The notes under the pieces: generated by a model
What the model saw: the letters and a program-made list of their open reading frames with translations, nothing else
Database searches by the model: none
Told to the model about the DNA's origin: nothing
Translations under genes and position numbers: made by a program
Shown: positions 27,505 through 36,211 of the stretch, piece by piece
How the letters are laid out: each line of letters begins with the position of its first letter
Position numbering within the stretch: position 1 is the first letter of the stretch
Assembly: GCA_024643325.1 (NCBI GenBank)
Contig: JAHEND010000034.1
Location: 62,001-126,000, forward strand
Length of the DNA: 64,000 nt
Reading direction: 5' to 3'
Source of the DNA: Sediminicola sp.
Lineage (GTDB): Bacteria > Bacteroidota > Bacteroidia > Flavobacteriales > Flavobacteriaceae

Positions 27505-28653
27505 ATGAAAAAAAATACCCAAATCGTCCATTTATCATTGGGCAGTAACCTTGGAAATAAAGCATTAATGCTTCAGAAAGCCGTCTATCTTTTAGAGGAT
27601 AGGCTGGGAAGTATTATAGCCATTTCTCCAGTGTATAAAACTGCCGCTTGGGGTTTTGATTCTGAGGACTTTCTAAATTGTTGTTTGTCTATTGAAGTTT
27701 CTATAACACCCTTGAAGGTGTTAGATACTATTTTAGAGATAGAAAATAGCTTGGGAAGAAAGCGTTTTGAACAAGAAGGTTATGCTGCAAGAACCATAGA
27801 TATTGATCTACTGTTATACGGCACAAAAACCCATTCAGAGGAACGGTTGCAATTGCCCCACCCTCAGATGGAAAAACGGGCTTTTGTACTTGTGCCTTTG
27901 GCGCAAATTGCCGCAAATACCATACACCCTGTTTTAAACACATCAATACAGTCAATTCTAGAAACTTCAGAAGATTTAACTGGTTTAGAGCGCACTGAAA
28001 TTAAGCTTAATAAAACGCTGAATCTATTAGACAGCGGGCTCACCTTTATCGCTATAGAAGGAAATATTGGGGCTGGTAAAACAACCCTTTCTTCGATGAT
28101 ATCTGAAGACTTTAATGCCAAATTAATACTTGAAGGCTTTGCAGATAATCCGTTTTTACCTAAATTTTATGAAGATCAGGCCAGGTATGCCTTTCCTTTA
28201 GAAATGTCCTTTCTTGCAGAGAGATACCAGCAGTACACTGAGAGCACCTCTCAACTAGACCTATTCAAAAACTTTATGGTGAGTGATTACGACATTTATA
28301 AGTCGCTCATTTTTGCACAAATCACCCTTGGAAAGGAAGAATACGCCTTATACAGAAAATTATTTGGCTTTATGTATAAAGACGCCAAGGTGCCAGATGC
28401 TTATATTTACCTGTATCAAAATACGGAGCGCTTACTTGATAATATTGCTAAAAGAGGCCGTGATTACGAAAAAACAATTGACGCTGAATACTTAGAGAAA
28501 ATTAATCAAGGGTATTTGGATTTTATTAAAACACACCATCAAAACCAACAACTTATCATAGATGTTTCTGATCGGGATTTTGTGTCCAATCCAGAAGATT
28601 ACCAATGGATTATTAAAAAAATAGCCTTATTTGGCTTTTTAAAAAGCAGATAA
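27505..28653 (+). CDS. folK: Fusion of HPPK (folK) and deoxynucleoside kinase
   Basis: The 382-residue protein joins two enzymes. Residues 1-155 are 6-hydroxymethyl-7,8-dihydropterin pyrophosphokinase (LSLGSNLGNKALML near residue 9, RTIDIDLLLYG and LPHPQMEKRAFVLVPL later). Residues about 180-382 are a dNK/dCK-type deoxynucleoside kinase with P-loop EGNIGAGKTT near 185, the RYAFPLEMSFLAERY segment and an arginine-rich lid (KRGRDYE). One half serves folate synthesis, the other nucleoside salvage. The ATG at 27505 was chosen over an ATG six codons upstream because it begins the conserved HPPK sequence. It overlaps the convergent SpoU gene by 15 bases. Confidence 0.92.
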   Translation: MKKNTQIVHLSLGSNLGNKALMLQKAVYLLEDRLGSIIAISPVYKTAAWGFDSEDFLNCCLSIEVSITPLKVLDTILEIENSLGRKRFEQEGYAARTIDIDLLLYGTKTHSEERLQLPHPQMEKRAFVLVPLAQIAANTIHPVLNTSIQSILETSEDLTGLERTEIKLNKTLNLLDSGLTFIAIEGNIGAGKTTLSSMISEDFNAKLILEGFADNPFLPKFYEDQARYAFPLEMSFLAERYQQYTESTSQLDLFKNFMVSDYDIYKSLIFAQITLGKEEYALYRKLFGFMYKDAKVPDAYIYLYQNTERLLDNIAKRGRDYEKTIDAEYLEKINQGYLDFIKTHHQNQQLIIDVSDRDFVSNPEDYQWIIKKIALFGFLKSR

Positions 28654-29172
28654 CTTTTTCCAAAAGTCCCATACCACCACGCCAGCACTTACGGAGATAT
28701 TCAATGAGTGCTTAGTGCCAAATTGAGGAATTTCCACCACACCATCACTCGCATTAACCACTGTTTGCTGTACCCCTTTCACCTCATTACCAAAAATAAG
28801 TGCATAGGTTTTTTGTGGTGACAAAGTCATTTGATCTAGAAAAGTAGCCCCTTCTGCTTGCTCTACTGACCACACTGCTATAGACTGAGACTGCAATTCT
28901 TTGACCAATTCCAAGGTACTTTCCCTGTATTCCCAATCTACCGTATCCGTTGCCCCTAAAGCCGTCTTATTAATGTCTTTGTGAGGTGGCTGAGCTGTTA
29001 TGCCACAGAGGTAAATTTTAGAAACTAAAAATGCGTCAGCTGTTCTAAAGACAGACCCAATGTTATTGAGACTTCTAATATTATCTAGTATTAATATTAA
29101 AGGTGTTTTATGCGCAGCTTTAAATCCAGCGACATCTAATCTTTTTAAAGCCTCATTAGGTGTTTTCTGCAT
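28639..29172 (-). CDS. TrmH/SpoU-family RNA 2'-O-methyltransferase
   Basis: The 177-residue cytoplasmic enzyme has the three SPOUT motifs: LDNIRSLNNIGSVFRTADAF (about 28-47), ALIFGNEVKGV near residue 128, and IPQFGTKHSLNISVSAGVVVWDFW near 149-172. It uses SAM to methylate a ribose in tRNA or rRNA; the exact site is not predictable. It has no extra N-terminal RNA-binding domain, so it is a short form. It converges with the folK fusion gene, overlapping by 15 bases. Confidence 0.9.
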   Translation of the reverse strand: MQKTPNEALKRLDVAGFKAAHKTPLILILDNIRSLNNIGSVFRTADAFLVSKIYLCGITAQPPHKDINKTALGATDTVDWEYRESTLELVKELQSQSIAVWSVEQAEGATFLDQMTLSPQKTYALIFGNEVKGVQQTVVNASDGVVEIPQFGTKHSLNISVSAGVVVWDFWKKLSAF

Positions 29173-29291
29173 TTTGAGTTTTTTTTATCCTATAAACCCC
29201 TTTAGATATTAACAAATGTTTTCTAAAGCAAGGGAAAATAGTACATTGCTTGTATATTTAAAAGGTCAAAAATACACTAATTTAATCGCTT

Positions 29292-31910
29292 TTGAAACCA
29301 ACAGAAACACCTAAAAAAATTAGTCCATTGATGAAACAATACAATGGAATTAAAACCAAATACCCTGACGCTTTACTGCTTTTTAGGGTAGGTGATTTCT
29401 ATGAGACTTTTGGAGAAGACGCTATTAAAGCTGCGAGAATTTTAGGGATTGTACTCACCCACAGAAACAATGGGGGAGATAAAACTGAATTGGCTGGTTT
29501 CCCCCACCACTCCCTAAACACCTATTTACCAAAACTCGTAAAAGCTGGGGAAAGGGTGGCTATTTGTGACCAACTAGAAGACCCTAAGCAAACCAAAACT
29601 ATAGTCAAAAGAGGGGTTACCGAACTCATTACACCTGGAGTGGCATTCAATGATGACATTCTCTCTGCCAAATCCAACAATTTCCTTGCGGCACTTCATA
29701 AGACCAATAAGGAATTTGGGGTGGCTTTTTTAGACATTAGTACTGGGGAATTTTTATGTGCACAAGGTACTGAAGAATATATTGACAAGCTGTTACAAAA
29801 TTTTTCTCCCTCTGAAGTATTAGTATCCAAACCGGAAAGAAAAAACATACAAGCCTCTTTTGGCAGTCATTGGCATTACTTTTTTGTAGAGGATTGGGTC
29901 TTTCAAGAACACTATGCCAAAGAAAGCCTCAACAAGCAATTCAATACAAAAACACTGGCTGGTTTTGGCGTAGAAAATTTACCCTTAGGTATTGTGGCTG
30001 CAGGAGTCGTATTACATTATTTGTCAGAAACAAGACATGACAAATTGAGTCACATAAGCCGTCTCAACAGAATTGCAGAAGACGCTTATATATGGATGGA
30101 TCGTTTTACGATTAAAAATCTAGAGCTTTTTCAATCCAACGCGCCAGACGGCATTAGTCTCCTAGAGGTCATAGACAAAACCACAACCCCTATGGGTGGG
30201 CGGCTACTAAAAAGATGGCTTGCCCTTCCATTAAAAGACCAAAATTCTATTGAATCTAGACACCAAATTGTGTCTCATCTGCAAGAAAACGCAACATTAG
30301 AACAGCGATTTGAGCAATCATTAAAAAGTATTGGGGACTTAGAAAGGCTTATCTCTAAGGTGGCCACCACCAAAATAAGCCCTAGAGAAATGGTGCAGTT
30401 AAAAAATACTCTTTTGGCCCTTGGCCCCATTAAATCTCTTGCTGCCTTGTCAGGTCAAAAAGCTTTGGCGCATTTAGCAGAAGGGATAGACCCATTGCAA
30501 CAATTTACCCAATCTATTATGAATTGCCTTGCAGAGGAAGCACCTGTTGTAATTGGAAAAGGAACCACTATTGCTCCAGGGTATCACGAGGCTTTAGATG
30601 AATTACGAGACCTATCTAGCGCAGGGAAAAAACATTTGGACGCCATGCTTGCTAGAGAAACGGAACGTACTGGGATTAGCAGTTTAAAAATTGCGTCTAA
30701 CAATGTGTTTGGCTATTATATAGAAGTGAGAAATACCCATAAGGACAAGGTGCCTGAGGACTGGATTAGAAAACAAACTTTGGTCAATGCGGAGCGTTAT
30801 ATTACAGAAGAACTCAAAACATACGAAACTAAAATACTAGGCGCTCAAGAAGAAATCCTAAGTATTGAGCAGCAACTTTTTGACCAATTGGTCTCTACAG
30901 CACAAGCCTATATTTTAGCCGTTCAAAAAAATGCACATCAAGTAGCTACTTTAGACTGCCTCTGTGGTTTTAGTATTTTGGCTAGAGAACAAAATTATTG
31001 TCTTCCACATTTAGACCAAGGATTCACACTAGACCTTAAAGGAGCTAGACACCCTGTCATAGAACAGCAATTAGCGGTCGATGAAAAATATGTGGCTAAC
31101 GATCTTTTCCTAGATAGAGAAAGCCAACAAATCATTATGATCACTGGGCCTAATATGAGTGGTAAATCTGCTTTATTAAGGCAAACCGCTTTGGTTGTGC
31201 TTATGGCGCAGATGGGTTCTTTTGTTCCAGCATCTGCAGCCAAAATAGGTATAACAGATAAAATTTTTACCCGAGTTGGTGCTTCTGACAATATTAGTCA
31301 GGGCGCTTCTACCTTTATGGTAGAAATGAACGAAACCGCTAGTATCTTGAATAACTTATCTGATCGTAGCCTGGTGCTTTTAGATGAAATTGGTAGAGGA
31401 ACAAGTACCTATGACGGTATCTCTATTGCTTGGGCTATAACTGAATATTTGCACCAACACAACTCCAAAGCAAAAACCCTTTTTGCCACCCATTACCATG
31501 AACTCAATGAGATGAGTGCTAGTTTTGATCGAATAAAAAACTTTAATGTGGCCGTGAAAGAATTAAAAGACACGGTACTTTTTATCAGGACACTAAGTCC
31601 TGGAGGTAGTGCGCATAGTTTTGGAATTCATGTGGCTAAAATGGCTGGCATGCCTAGGGAAGTGCTTGAAAAAGCCAATAGTATCCTGAAAAAGCTAGAA
31701 AAGAGCCATAGCAGTGAGCAACTCACGGGAAAACTTCAAGAGATCCCCGCAGACATGCAACTCAGCATTTTTAAACTAGACGACCCAATTTTAGAGCAAA
31801 TCAAAGAAGAAATATTAGACCTAGACATTAATAGTTTAACCCCTGTTGCGGCACTCTTAAAATTAGAAGAGATCAAAAAACTGATCAGCGGCAAAAACGC
31901 ATCTCACTAA
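29292..31910 (+). CDS. mutS: DNA mismatch repair protein MutS
   Basis: The 872-residue protein is a full-length MutS. The mismatch-binding FRVGDFYETFGEDA motif (Phe-x-Glu) lies near residue 35-48, the P-loop TGPNMSGKSALLRQ near 619, and the Walker B LLDEIGRGTSTYDG near 698. It recognises base mismatches and recruits MutL. No ATG is available at the family start, and the frame is taken from a TTG at 29292, because the preceding residues (KKISPLMKQYN) match the family's N-terminal leader; the ATG at 29331 is a shorter alternative. Confidence 0.94.
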   Translation: MKPTETPKKISPLMKQYNGIKTKYPDALLLFRVGDFYETFGEDAIKAARILGIVLTHRNNGGDKTELAGFPHHSLNTYLPKLVKAGERVAICDQLEDPKQTKTIVKRGVTELITPGVAFNDDILSAKSNNFLAALHKTNKEFGVAFLDISTGEFLCAQGTEEYIDKLLQNFSPSEVLVSKPERKNIQASFGSHWHYFFVEDWVFQEHYAKESLNKQFNTKTLAGFGVENLPLGIVAAGVVLHYLSETRHDKLSHISRLNRIAEDAYIWMDRFTIKNLELFQSNAPDGISLLEVIDKTTTPMGGRLLKRWLALPLKDQNSIESRHQIVSHLQENATLEQRFEQSLKSIGDLERLISKVATTKISPREMVQLKNTLLALGPIKSLAALSGQKALAHLAEGIDPLQQFTQSIMNCLAEEAPVVIGKGTTIAPGYHEALDELRDLSSAGKKHLDAMLARETERTGISSLKIASNNVFGYYIEVRNTHKDKVPEDWIRKQTLVNAERYITEELKTYETKILGAQEEILSIEQQLFDQLVSTAQAYILAVQKNAHQVATLDCLCGFSILAREQNYCLPHLDQGFTLDLKGARHPVIEQQLAVDEKYVANDLFLDRESQQIIMITGPNMSGKSALLRQTALVVLMAQMGSFVPASAAKIGITDKIFTRVGASDNISQGASTFMVEMNETASILNNLSDRSLVLLDEIGRGTSTYDGISIAWAITEYLHQHNSKAKTLFATHYHELNEMSASFDRIKNFNVAVKELKDTVLFIRTLSPGGSAHSFGIHVAKMAGMPREVLEKANSILKKLEKSHSSEQLTGKLQEIPADMQLSIFKLDDPILEQIKEEILDLDINSLTPVAALLKLEEIKKLISGKNASH

Positions 31911-31978
31911 GGTTCAGACCTTTTATGACTCCCTTAAAAAAAGAGCCCTTTATTTTATTTAATTTTATTCATTTTTAC

Positions 31979-32008
31979 TTTGGGTTTTAGATAAAAGTCT
32001 TAAATTTG
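31979..32008 (+). promoter_or_regulatory. Consensus promoter of the tRNA-Gly/tRNA-Leu unit
   Basis: TTTG (31979-31982), 18 bases of spacer, then TAAATTTG (32001-32008): both boxes match the Bacteroidota consensus. The tRNA-Gly starts 43 bases downstream. Confidence 0.8.
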
Positions 32009-32051
32009 CCCTCGCATTAGTAGTAATGCACGATCTTTAAATATATAAAAC

Positions 32052-32126
32052 GCGAAAGTAGCTCAGGGGTAGAGCATCACCTTGCCAAGGTGGAGGTCGA
32101 GGGTTCGAATCCCTTTTTTCGCTCCA
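32052..32126 (+). tRNA. tRNA-Gly (anticodon GCC)
   Basis: A full cloverleaf can be drawn: acceptor GCGAAAG pairs with TTTTCGC (one G-T), the anticodon stem CACCT/AGGTG-type helix closes the loop TTGCCAA with anticodon GCC, and the T-arm has GGGTTCGAATCCC. The discriminator is T, as usual for glycine, and CCA is encoded (32124-32126). Confidence 0.95.
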
Positions 32127-32154
32127 TAACCGTCCATATTGCGCGAGCAATTAG

Positions 32155-32238
32155 GCTCGAGTGGTGGAATTGGTAGACACGTTGGACTTAAAATCCAATG
32201 GACATTAGTCCGTGCGGGTTCAAGTCCCGCCTCGAGTA
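32155..32238 (+). tRNA. tRNA-Leu (anticodon UAA)
   Basis: The acceptor GCTCGAG pairs with CTCGAGT, the anticodon stem TTGGA/TCCAA encloses CTTAAAA with anticodon TAA, a long variable arm marks a class II tRNA, and the T-arm is GCGGGTTCAAGTCCCGC. Discriminator A at 32238; CCA is not encoded. It is followed immediately by a terminator, then by the accessory molybdenum block. Confidence 0.95.
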
Positions 32239-32242
32239 CAAC

Positions 32243-32278
32243 AACCCTTGTTAATCATCTGATTTTCAAGGGTTTTTT
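32243..32278 (+). terminator. Terminator of the tRNA unit
   Basis: A perfect 8-bp stem AACCCTTG/CAAGGGTT (32243-32250 and 32267-32274) is followed by further T residues. It lies 4 bases after the tRNA-Leu. Confidence 0.8.
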
Positions 32279-32296
32279 GTTTAAATAACCTTTTTC

Positions 32297-32315
32297 TGGC
32301 ATCATATTGGCATCA
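32297..32315 (+). repeat. TGGCATCA direct repeat with 11-bp period
   Basis: TGGCATCA is found at 32297-32304 and again at 32308-32315, one helical turn apart, 58 bases after tRNA-Leu. Such short helically phased repeats can be recombinase binding sites, but no integrase gene is in the window, so this is only suggestive. Confidence 0.5.
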
Positions 32316-32493
32316 AATGCAATAATAAACTCTTTTCAGGCACAAATTTTATAACCCCAAAAAGTTTCAGTACATCACTAGATTTTATCAGAGGGGTGGG
32401 TTTAATAGAAACGGTTTTCTTTTTTGAGGTTGGTTGTTACATCTATATATAACCTAAACTAAGCTAGAGAGGCGTTGACATAATATCATTGGC

Positions 32494-32613
32494 TTATTCT
32501 TCGTTACCATCAATCGTTTCCATTATCTCCTTAAAGGCATTTAAACTTGACTCAATGTTTTCAATAATATCATTTGCTAATATATCTGGGTCAGGGAGAT
32601 TGAATCTATGCAT
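32494..32613 (-). pseudogene. 39-codon frame, possible remnant of a type I restriction methylase end
   Basis: The minus strand from the ATG at 32613 to the TAA at 32494 encodes 39 residues containing LPDPDILANDIIENIESS and FKEIM. This acidic helical pattern reminds me of the C-terminal tail of HsdM-like DNA methyltransferases, but the match is from memory and is not certain. No larger methylase frame is next to it. It may instead be a genuine small protein. Confidence 0.3.
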
Positions 32614-32707
32614 AATTCAATTATGATTAAATTTTCTGATTAATTGTAATAGGTTTTAATAAAGATTTTCATCTGTAATTCTGTAATTTTAATTATATTT
32701 CGAAGCA

Positions 32708-33718
32708 ATGACACACGAATTTAAAACTATTGTAGAACAAGCTCACAAGTGGCAAAAGGAAGGTAAAAAATCAGTTTTGGTCTCAGTAGTAGCACTAGAA
32801 GGTTCGTCGTATAGAAGACCTGGGGTTCGCATGCTCATAAATGAGCAAGGAGAAGCTGTTGGAGCGGTTAGTGGGGGGTGTGTAGAAAAGGAAGTGCATT
32901 TTCAATCGCTTTCTGTTTTTAAGGAGGGAAGCTCTAAGGTAATAACTTATGACGGAACACTTCGTTTGGGTTGTGAGGGAATCATCTTTTTGCTAATTGA
33001 GCCTTTTGAAGTTTCAGATGATTTTGTATGTGTGTTTAATACTACTTTAGAATCGAGAAGACCTGTTAAAATAGTTTCTTTTTACAAAAAAGAGTTTGGA
33101 GTTTTTGAGGGGATTGGCACTAAAATAATTATTGATAATAACTCGTATACTTTTAATAATTTTAAAAAGTCAGTTTCTAATCTACTTGCTTTCGAACAAG
33201 AGCTATCACCAATTTTTCAATTGCTAATTATTGGAGCAGAACACGATGCAGTTCAGCTTTGTAAAGCAGCATCTAATGTGGGTTGGCAAGTAACGGTGAT
33301 GGCCTCTGCAGATGAACAAAAAACCATCGATTACTTTAAAGGTGCTCACCAATTGGTTACCCCCTTGTACAATCAAATTGATAAATCGAGAATAGACAAG
33401 CAAACAGCTGTAGTTTTAATGACTCATAGTTTTAATAAAGACTTTCAGTATTTGTTGGCTCTACAAAATTGTACACCTGCATATTTTGGCCTGTTAGGTC
33501 CTAAACATCGAAGAGAGCGATTAATCAATCAATTTTTGGAGTTTAATCCAGAGGTCAATATAGATTTTATAGAGATTCTTAGAGGTCCAACAGGTATAAA
33601 TATTGGGGCGGAATCTGCTCAAGAGATTGCAATCTCTATAATTGCAGAAATTTTATCTGTTATTAGAAATCAAGAGCCGATTATATTAAAAGATAAATCA
33701 GGAACTATTCATGCCTAA
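32708..33718 (+). CDS. XdhC/CoxI family molybdenum-enzyme maturation protein
   Basis: The 336-residue protein has an N-terminal XdhC/CoxI domain (EGSSYRRPGVRMLINEQGEAVGAVSGGCVE, in two parts around residues 30-60, and RLGCEGIIFLLIEP near 85) and a C-terminal Rossmann domain (LLIIGAEHDAVQLCKAA near 177, FGLLGPKHRRERL near 260). XdhC proteins bind the molybdenum cofactor, help sulfurate it and insert it into xanthine-dehydrogenase-type enzymes. It overlaps the MocA-like gene by 8 bases. The likely client is the hydroxylase encoded at 39.6-42.3 kb. Confidence 0.9.
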   Translation: MTHEFKTIVEQAHKWQKEGKKSVLVSVVALEGSSYRRPGVRMLINEQGEAVGAVSGGCVEKEVHFQSLSVFKEGSSKVITYDGTLRLGCEGIIFLLIEPFEVSDDFVCVFNTTLESRRPVKIVSFYKKEFGVFEGIGTKIIIDNNSYTFNNFKKSVSNLLAFEQELSPIFQLLIIGAEHDAVQLCKAASNVGWQVTVMASADEQKTIDYFKGAHQLVTPLYNQIDKSRIDKQTAVVLMTHSFNKDFQYLLALQNCTPAYFGLLGPKHRRERLINQFLEFNPEVNIDFIEILRGPTGINIGAESAQEIAISIIAEILSVIRNQEPIILKDKSGTIHA

Positions 33719-34313
33719 GATCCCTATTCTTTTATTAGCTGCGGGAGCCTCGTCCCGAATGGGTTCTTCAAAGGCATTACTTAGTTGGAATAAGGAACCC
33801 CTAATAGTTTCAAGAATACATAATTTATTAGCTACAGGGCAAAAAGTATATGTAGTATTAGGAGCCTATGCAGACATCATTATACCTACTATAAAAAATT
33901 TAGATGTGACTATTTGTACAAATAATAATTGGAAAGAGGGAATGAGTACTTCCATTGCGTTTGCAGTAAAAAGCATCCAATCCAAAGAAGATTTGCTCGA
34001 TGGAATTCTTATAACCACTATTGATCAGCCATTAGTAGATACCCAACATCTTACAGCAATTTTGACTTGCTATAAAGAAGGGCAACAACAAATTATAGTT
34101 TCAGAATCTAGTAACGGATGGAGAGGAGTTCCTGCGCTTTTCGATGCTTATTACCTAGATGCATTGTGTAGCTTAAAAGGAGATTCAGGCGCTAAAAAAG
34201 TTGTAAATGCACACTCAGAAAAAGTTTGCATAGTAAATGGAGGTGAAAAATTAGTCGATATGGATACCCCAGAGCGCTATAAGCAACTTCTAAAAGCTAC
34301 CCACCAATTGTAA
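33711..34313 (+). CDS. MocA-like molybdopterin nucleotidyltransferase
   Basis: The 200-residue protein is a MobA/MocA-type NTP transferase with the signature LLLAAGASSRMGSSKALLSW (residues 6-25) and the metal-binding ITTIDQPLVD near residue 103. It probably attaches CMP to molybdopterin, giving the cytosine dinucleotide form used by many xanthine-dehydrogenase-family enzymes; CTP preference is inferred from the pairing with XdhC, not proven. It overlaps xdhC by 8 bases and the convergent moaA by 17 bases. Confidence 0.85.
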   Translation: MPKIPILLLAAGASSRMGSSKALLSWNKEPLIVSRIHNLLATGQKVYVVLGAYADIIIPTIKNLDVTICTNNNWKEGMSTSIAFAVKSIQSKEDLLDGILITTIDQPLVDTQHLTAILTCYKEGQQQIIVSESSNGWRGVPALFDAYYLDALCSLKGDSGAKKVVNAHSEKVCIVNGGEKLVDMDTPERYKQLLKATHQL

Positions 34314-35304
34314 TCATCGATCTATTTTTTGAATGATGATTGGGATCGGCAAACTTTTCATAGGTATCTAGTCCTGCTCTTACAGCAGCTTTAGCTAATA
34401 CTGCTTTTTGAATTATAGGTTCAATAGATTCTCCCTTTCTAAATGCTGTTAGTAAATCGGATTCTTTTTCTGAAAATAAGCAATTTCTCAATCGCCCATT
34501 AGCAGTTAAACGCAAACGATTGCAGGAATCACAAAAAGGATTAGTAACCGTGCTAATAACTGCGAAAGACCCCTTATAATTTTTAATTTTGTAATTCTTT
34601 GCCGTATCGTTTGGGGCGTCCTCTATTTTTAATACGGCCTCTTTAGGGTAAGACTCATTTACCAATTGCTTTATTTCTTCCAAGCTTACTGCTTTTGAGC
34701 GGTCCCAATTGTTGCCATCAAAAGGCATAAATTCAATAAAGCGAATGCTAATAGGTAGCTCTTTAGTCAGTTCAATAAAATCTAAGATTTCAGAATCGTT
34801 TGTTCCTTTGAGCAATACGACATTTAACTTTATTTGAAACCCTTCATTAATTAGCATGTAGATATTTTTAATGACCTTATCGAAGTTTGGTTTAAGGGTC
34901 ATTTCTTGAAATCGATTGACTTTTAAGGTATCTAAACTCACATTAATAATTGATACTTTGAACTTCTTCAAATTAGAAATGTATCGGTCAATATTAACTG
35001 CGTTGGTGGTCATAGCAATGGATACATCAAGAGTAGAGAGCTTTTCAATGATTTCAGTAAAATCTTTTCTAACAAGAGGTTCACCACCAGTTAATCGAAT
35101 CTTATTCACTCCATTAGCTACAAATATCTTTGCAATTTCATAAATTTCATTTGCAGTCATTAATTCGGGAGAAGGAGAAAGGGGAACACCCTCTGCAGGC
35201 ATGCAGTAGGTACATCTAAGATTGCACTTTTCTGTGATAGAAATCCTTAGGTAGTTATGATTTCTACCGATGGAATCTTTTAATATGTCAGTAGTCAATG
35301 CCAT
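34297..35304 (-). CDS. moaA: GTP 3',8-cyclase (molybdenum cofactor biosynthesis protein A)
   Basis: The 335-residue radical-SAM enzyme carries the N-terminal cluster Cys27, Cys31, Cys34 (TEKCNLRCTYC), a second C-terminal cluster in PFCDSCNRLRLTANGRLRNC, and the essential Gly-Gly terminus (MITIGG). With MoaC it turns GTP into cyclic pyranopterin monophosphate, the first step of Moco synthesis. It is the last gene of the minus-strand operon and overlaps the moaC-moaB stop by one base. Confidence 0.96.
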   Translation of the reverse strand: MALTTDILKDSIGRNHNYLRISITEKCNLRCTYCMPAEGVPLSPSPELMTANEIYEIAKIFVANGVNKIRLTGGEPLVRKDFTEIIEKLSTLDVSIAMTTNAVNIDRYISNLKKFKVSIINVSLDTLKVNRFQEMTLKPNFDKVIKNIYMLINEGFQIKLNVVLLKGTNDSEILDFIELTKELPISIRFIEFMPFDGNNWDRSKAVSLEEIKQLVNESYPKEAVLKIEDAPNDTAKNYKIKNYKGSFAVISTVTNPFCDSCNRLRLTANGRLRNCLFSEKESDLLTAFRKGESIEPIIQKAVLAKAAVRAGLDTYEKFADPNHHSKNRSMITIGG

Positions 35305-36209
35305 TAATGTTTTTTGCCTTTATTTACTTCGAACACATGTAATATATTTGGAAATACCGCTTCTAGAGATTCGGTTGCTCCCTTTGTAGATCCTGGTAGG
35401 GAAAGAACTAAGCTTTCCCCAATAAGTCCTGCGACCGATCTAGAAAACATGGAGAATGAAGTGCGTTCCTGCCCATAAGCTCTCATGGCTTCTTCCACAC
35501 CTGGAAGTTGTTTGTCTAAAAGGGGGATTATAGCATCTGGAGTGTTATCTCTTGGAGAAACACCCGTACCTCCACAAAAGATAATGAGTTGAACACCTGC
35601 ATTAGTGAGAGTTTTTGCTCGTTCTTGAATTCCGTGCTTATCATCTGATATCACATCGTAGTTTGAAATAGAGACTCCTTGTTGTTCAAGTAAAGTACAA
35701 AGCGCTTTTCCTGCTTTATCTTCTCCGTCTCCTTTTGAAATAGAATCAGAGCAAACGATCACAGCCCCTTGGATACTTATTTGTATTTTTGGAGCATCCG
35801 ATTTACCACCAGTTTTTGATAACAATTTTATTTGTTCAATACTAATTTGTTTGTCTATAGGCTTAAGCATATCATACATATTGAGTGCTACAACAGAGGC
35901 AGCGTGCATAGCTTCTACTTCTACTCCCGTCTTATAAATGGTTTTAACGGTACATTTAATCTGAATTTCTAAACCAATAATTTTATATTCAATTCCCGTA
36001 AATTCTATTGGTAGGGGATGGCAATCAGGTAAAAGCTCTGGGGTTTTCTTAACTCCTAATAAACCGGCAGCTTTACTCATTTCAAAAACATCTCCCTTAG
36101 GGACTTTTTTGTTGTAAATGGCTTCGATAGTAGCTTGGCTACCTACCTTTACAATGGCTTGTGCAGTTGCAATTCGCAGACTGTTTTTCTTATGTGTAAT
36201 GTCAACCAT
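35304..36209 (-). CDS. moaCB: Bifunctional MoaC-MoaB/MogA fusion
   Basis: The 301-residue protein fuses MoaC (residues 1-140: KKTPELLPDCHPLPIEF near 52, GVEVEAMHAASVVALNMYD near 93, KTGGKSD near 132) to a MoaB/MogA domain (residues 145-301: VIVCSDSISKGDGEDKAG, FCGGTGVSPRDNTPDA, LPGSTKGATE). MoaC makes cyclic pyranopterin monophosphate; MogA-type domains adenylylate molybdopterin before molybdenum insertion. Fusing an early and a late step is known in Bacteroidota. It lies between moaE and moaA with 1-3 base spacing. Confidence 0.94.
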   Translation of the reverse strand: MVDITHKKNSLRIATAQAIVKVGSQATIEAIYNKKVPKGDVFEMSKAAGLLGVKKTPELLPDCHPLPIEFTGIEYKIIGLEIQIKCTVKTIYKTGVEVEAMHAASVVALNMYDMLKPIDKQISIEQIKLLSKTGGKSDAPKIQISIQGAVIVCSDSISKGDGEDKAGKALCTLLEQQGVSISNYDVISDDKHGIQERAKTLTNAGVQLIIFCGGTGVSPRDNTPDAIIPLLDKQLPGVEEAMRAYGQERTSFSMFSRSVAGLIGESLVLSLPGSTKGATESLEAVFPNILHVFEVNKGKKH

Positions 36210-36211
36210 AA

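Larger units (their letters stand above)
32279..32707. other. 430-base stretch without an intact gene between tRNA-Leu and the xdhC-like gene
   Basis: The stretch contains the TGGCATCA direct repeat (32297-32315), an unassigned AT-rich segment (32316-32493), a 39-codon minus-strand frame that may be a decayed gene end (32494-32613), and the upstream region of the XdhC gene with a weak -7-like TATATTTC at 32694-32701. The composition of remnants behind a tRNA suggests repeated insertion and loss of mobile DNA. Confidence 0.6.
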
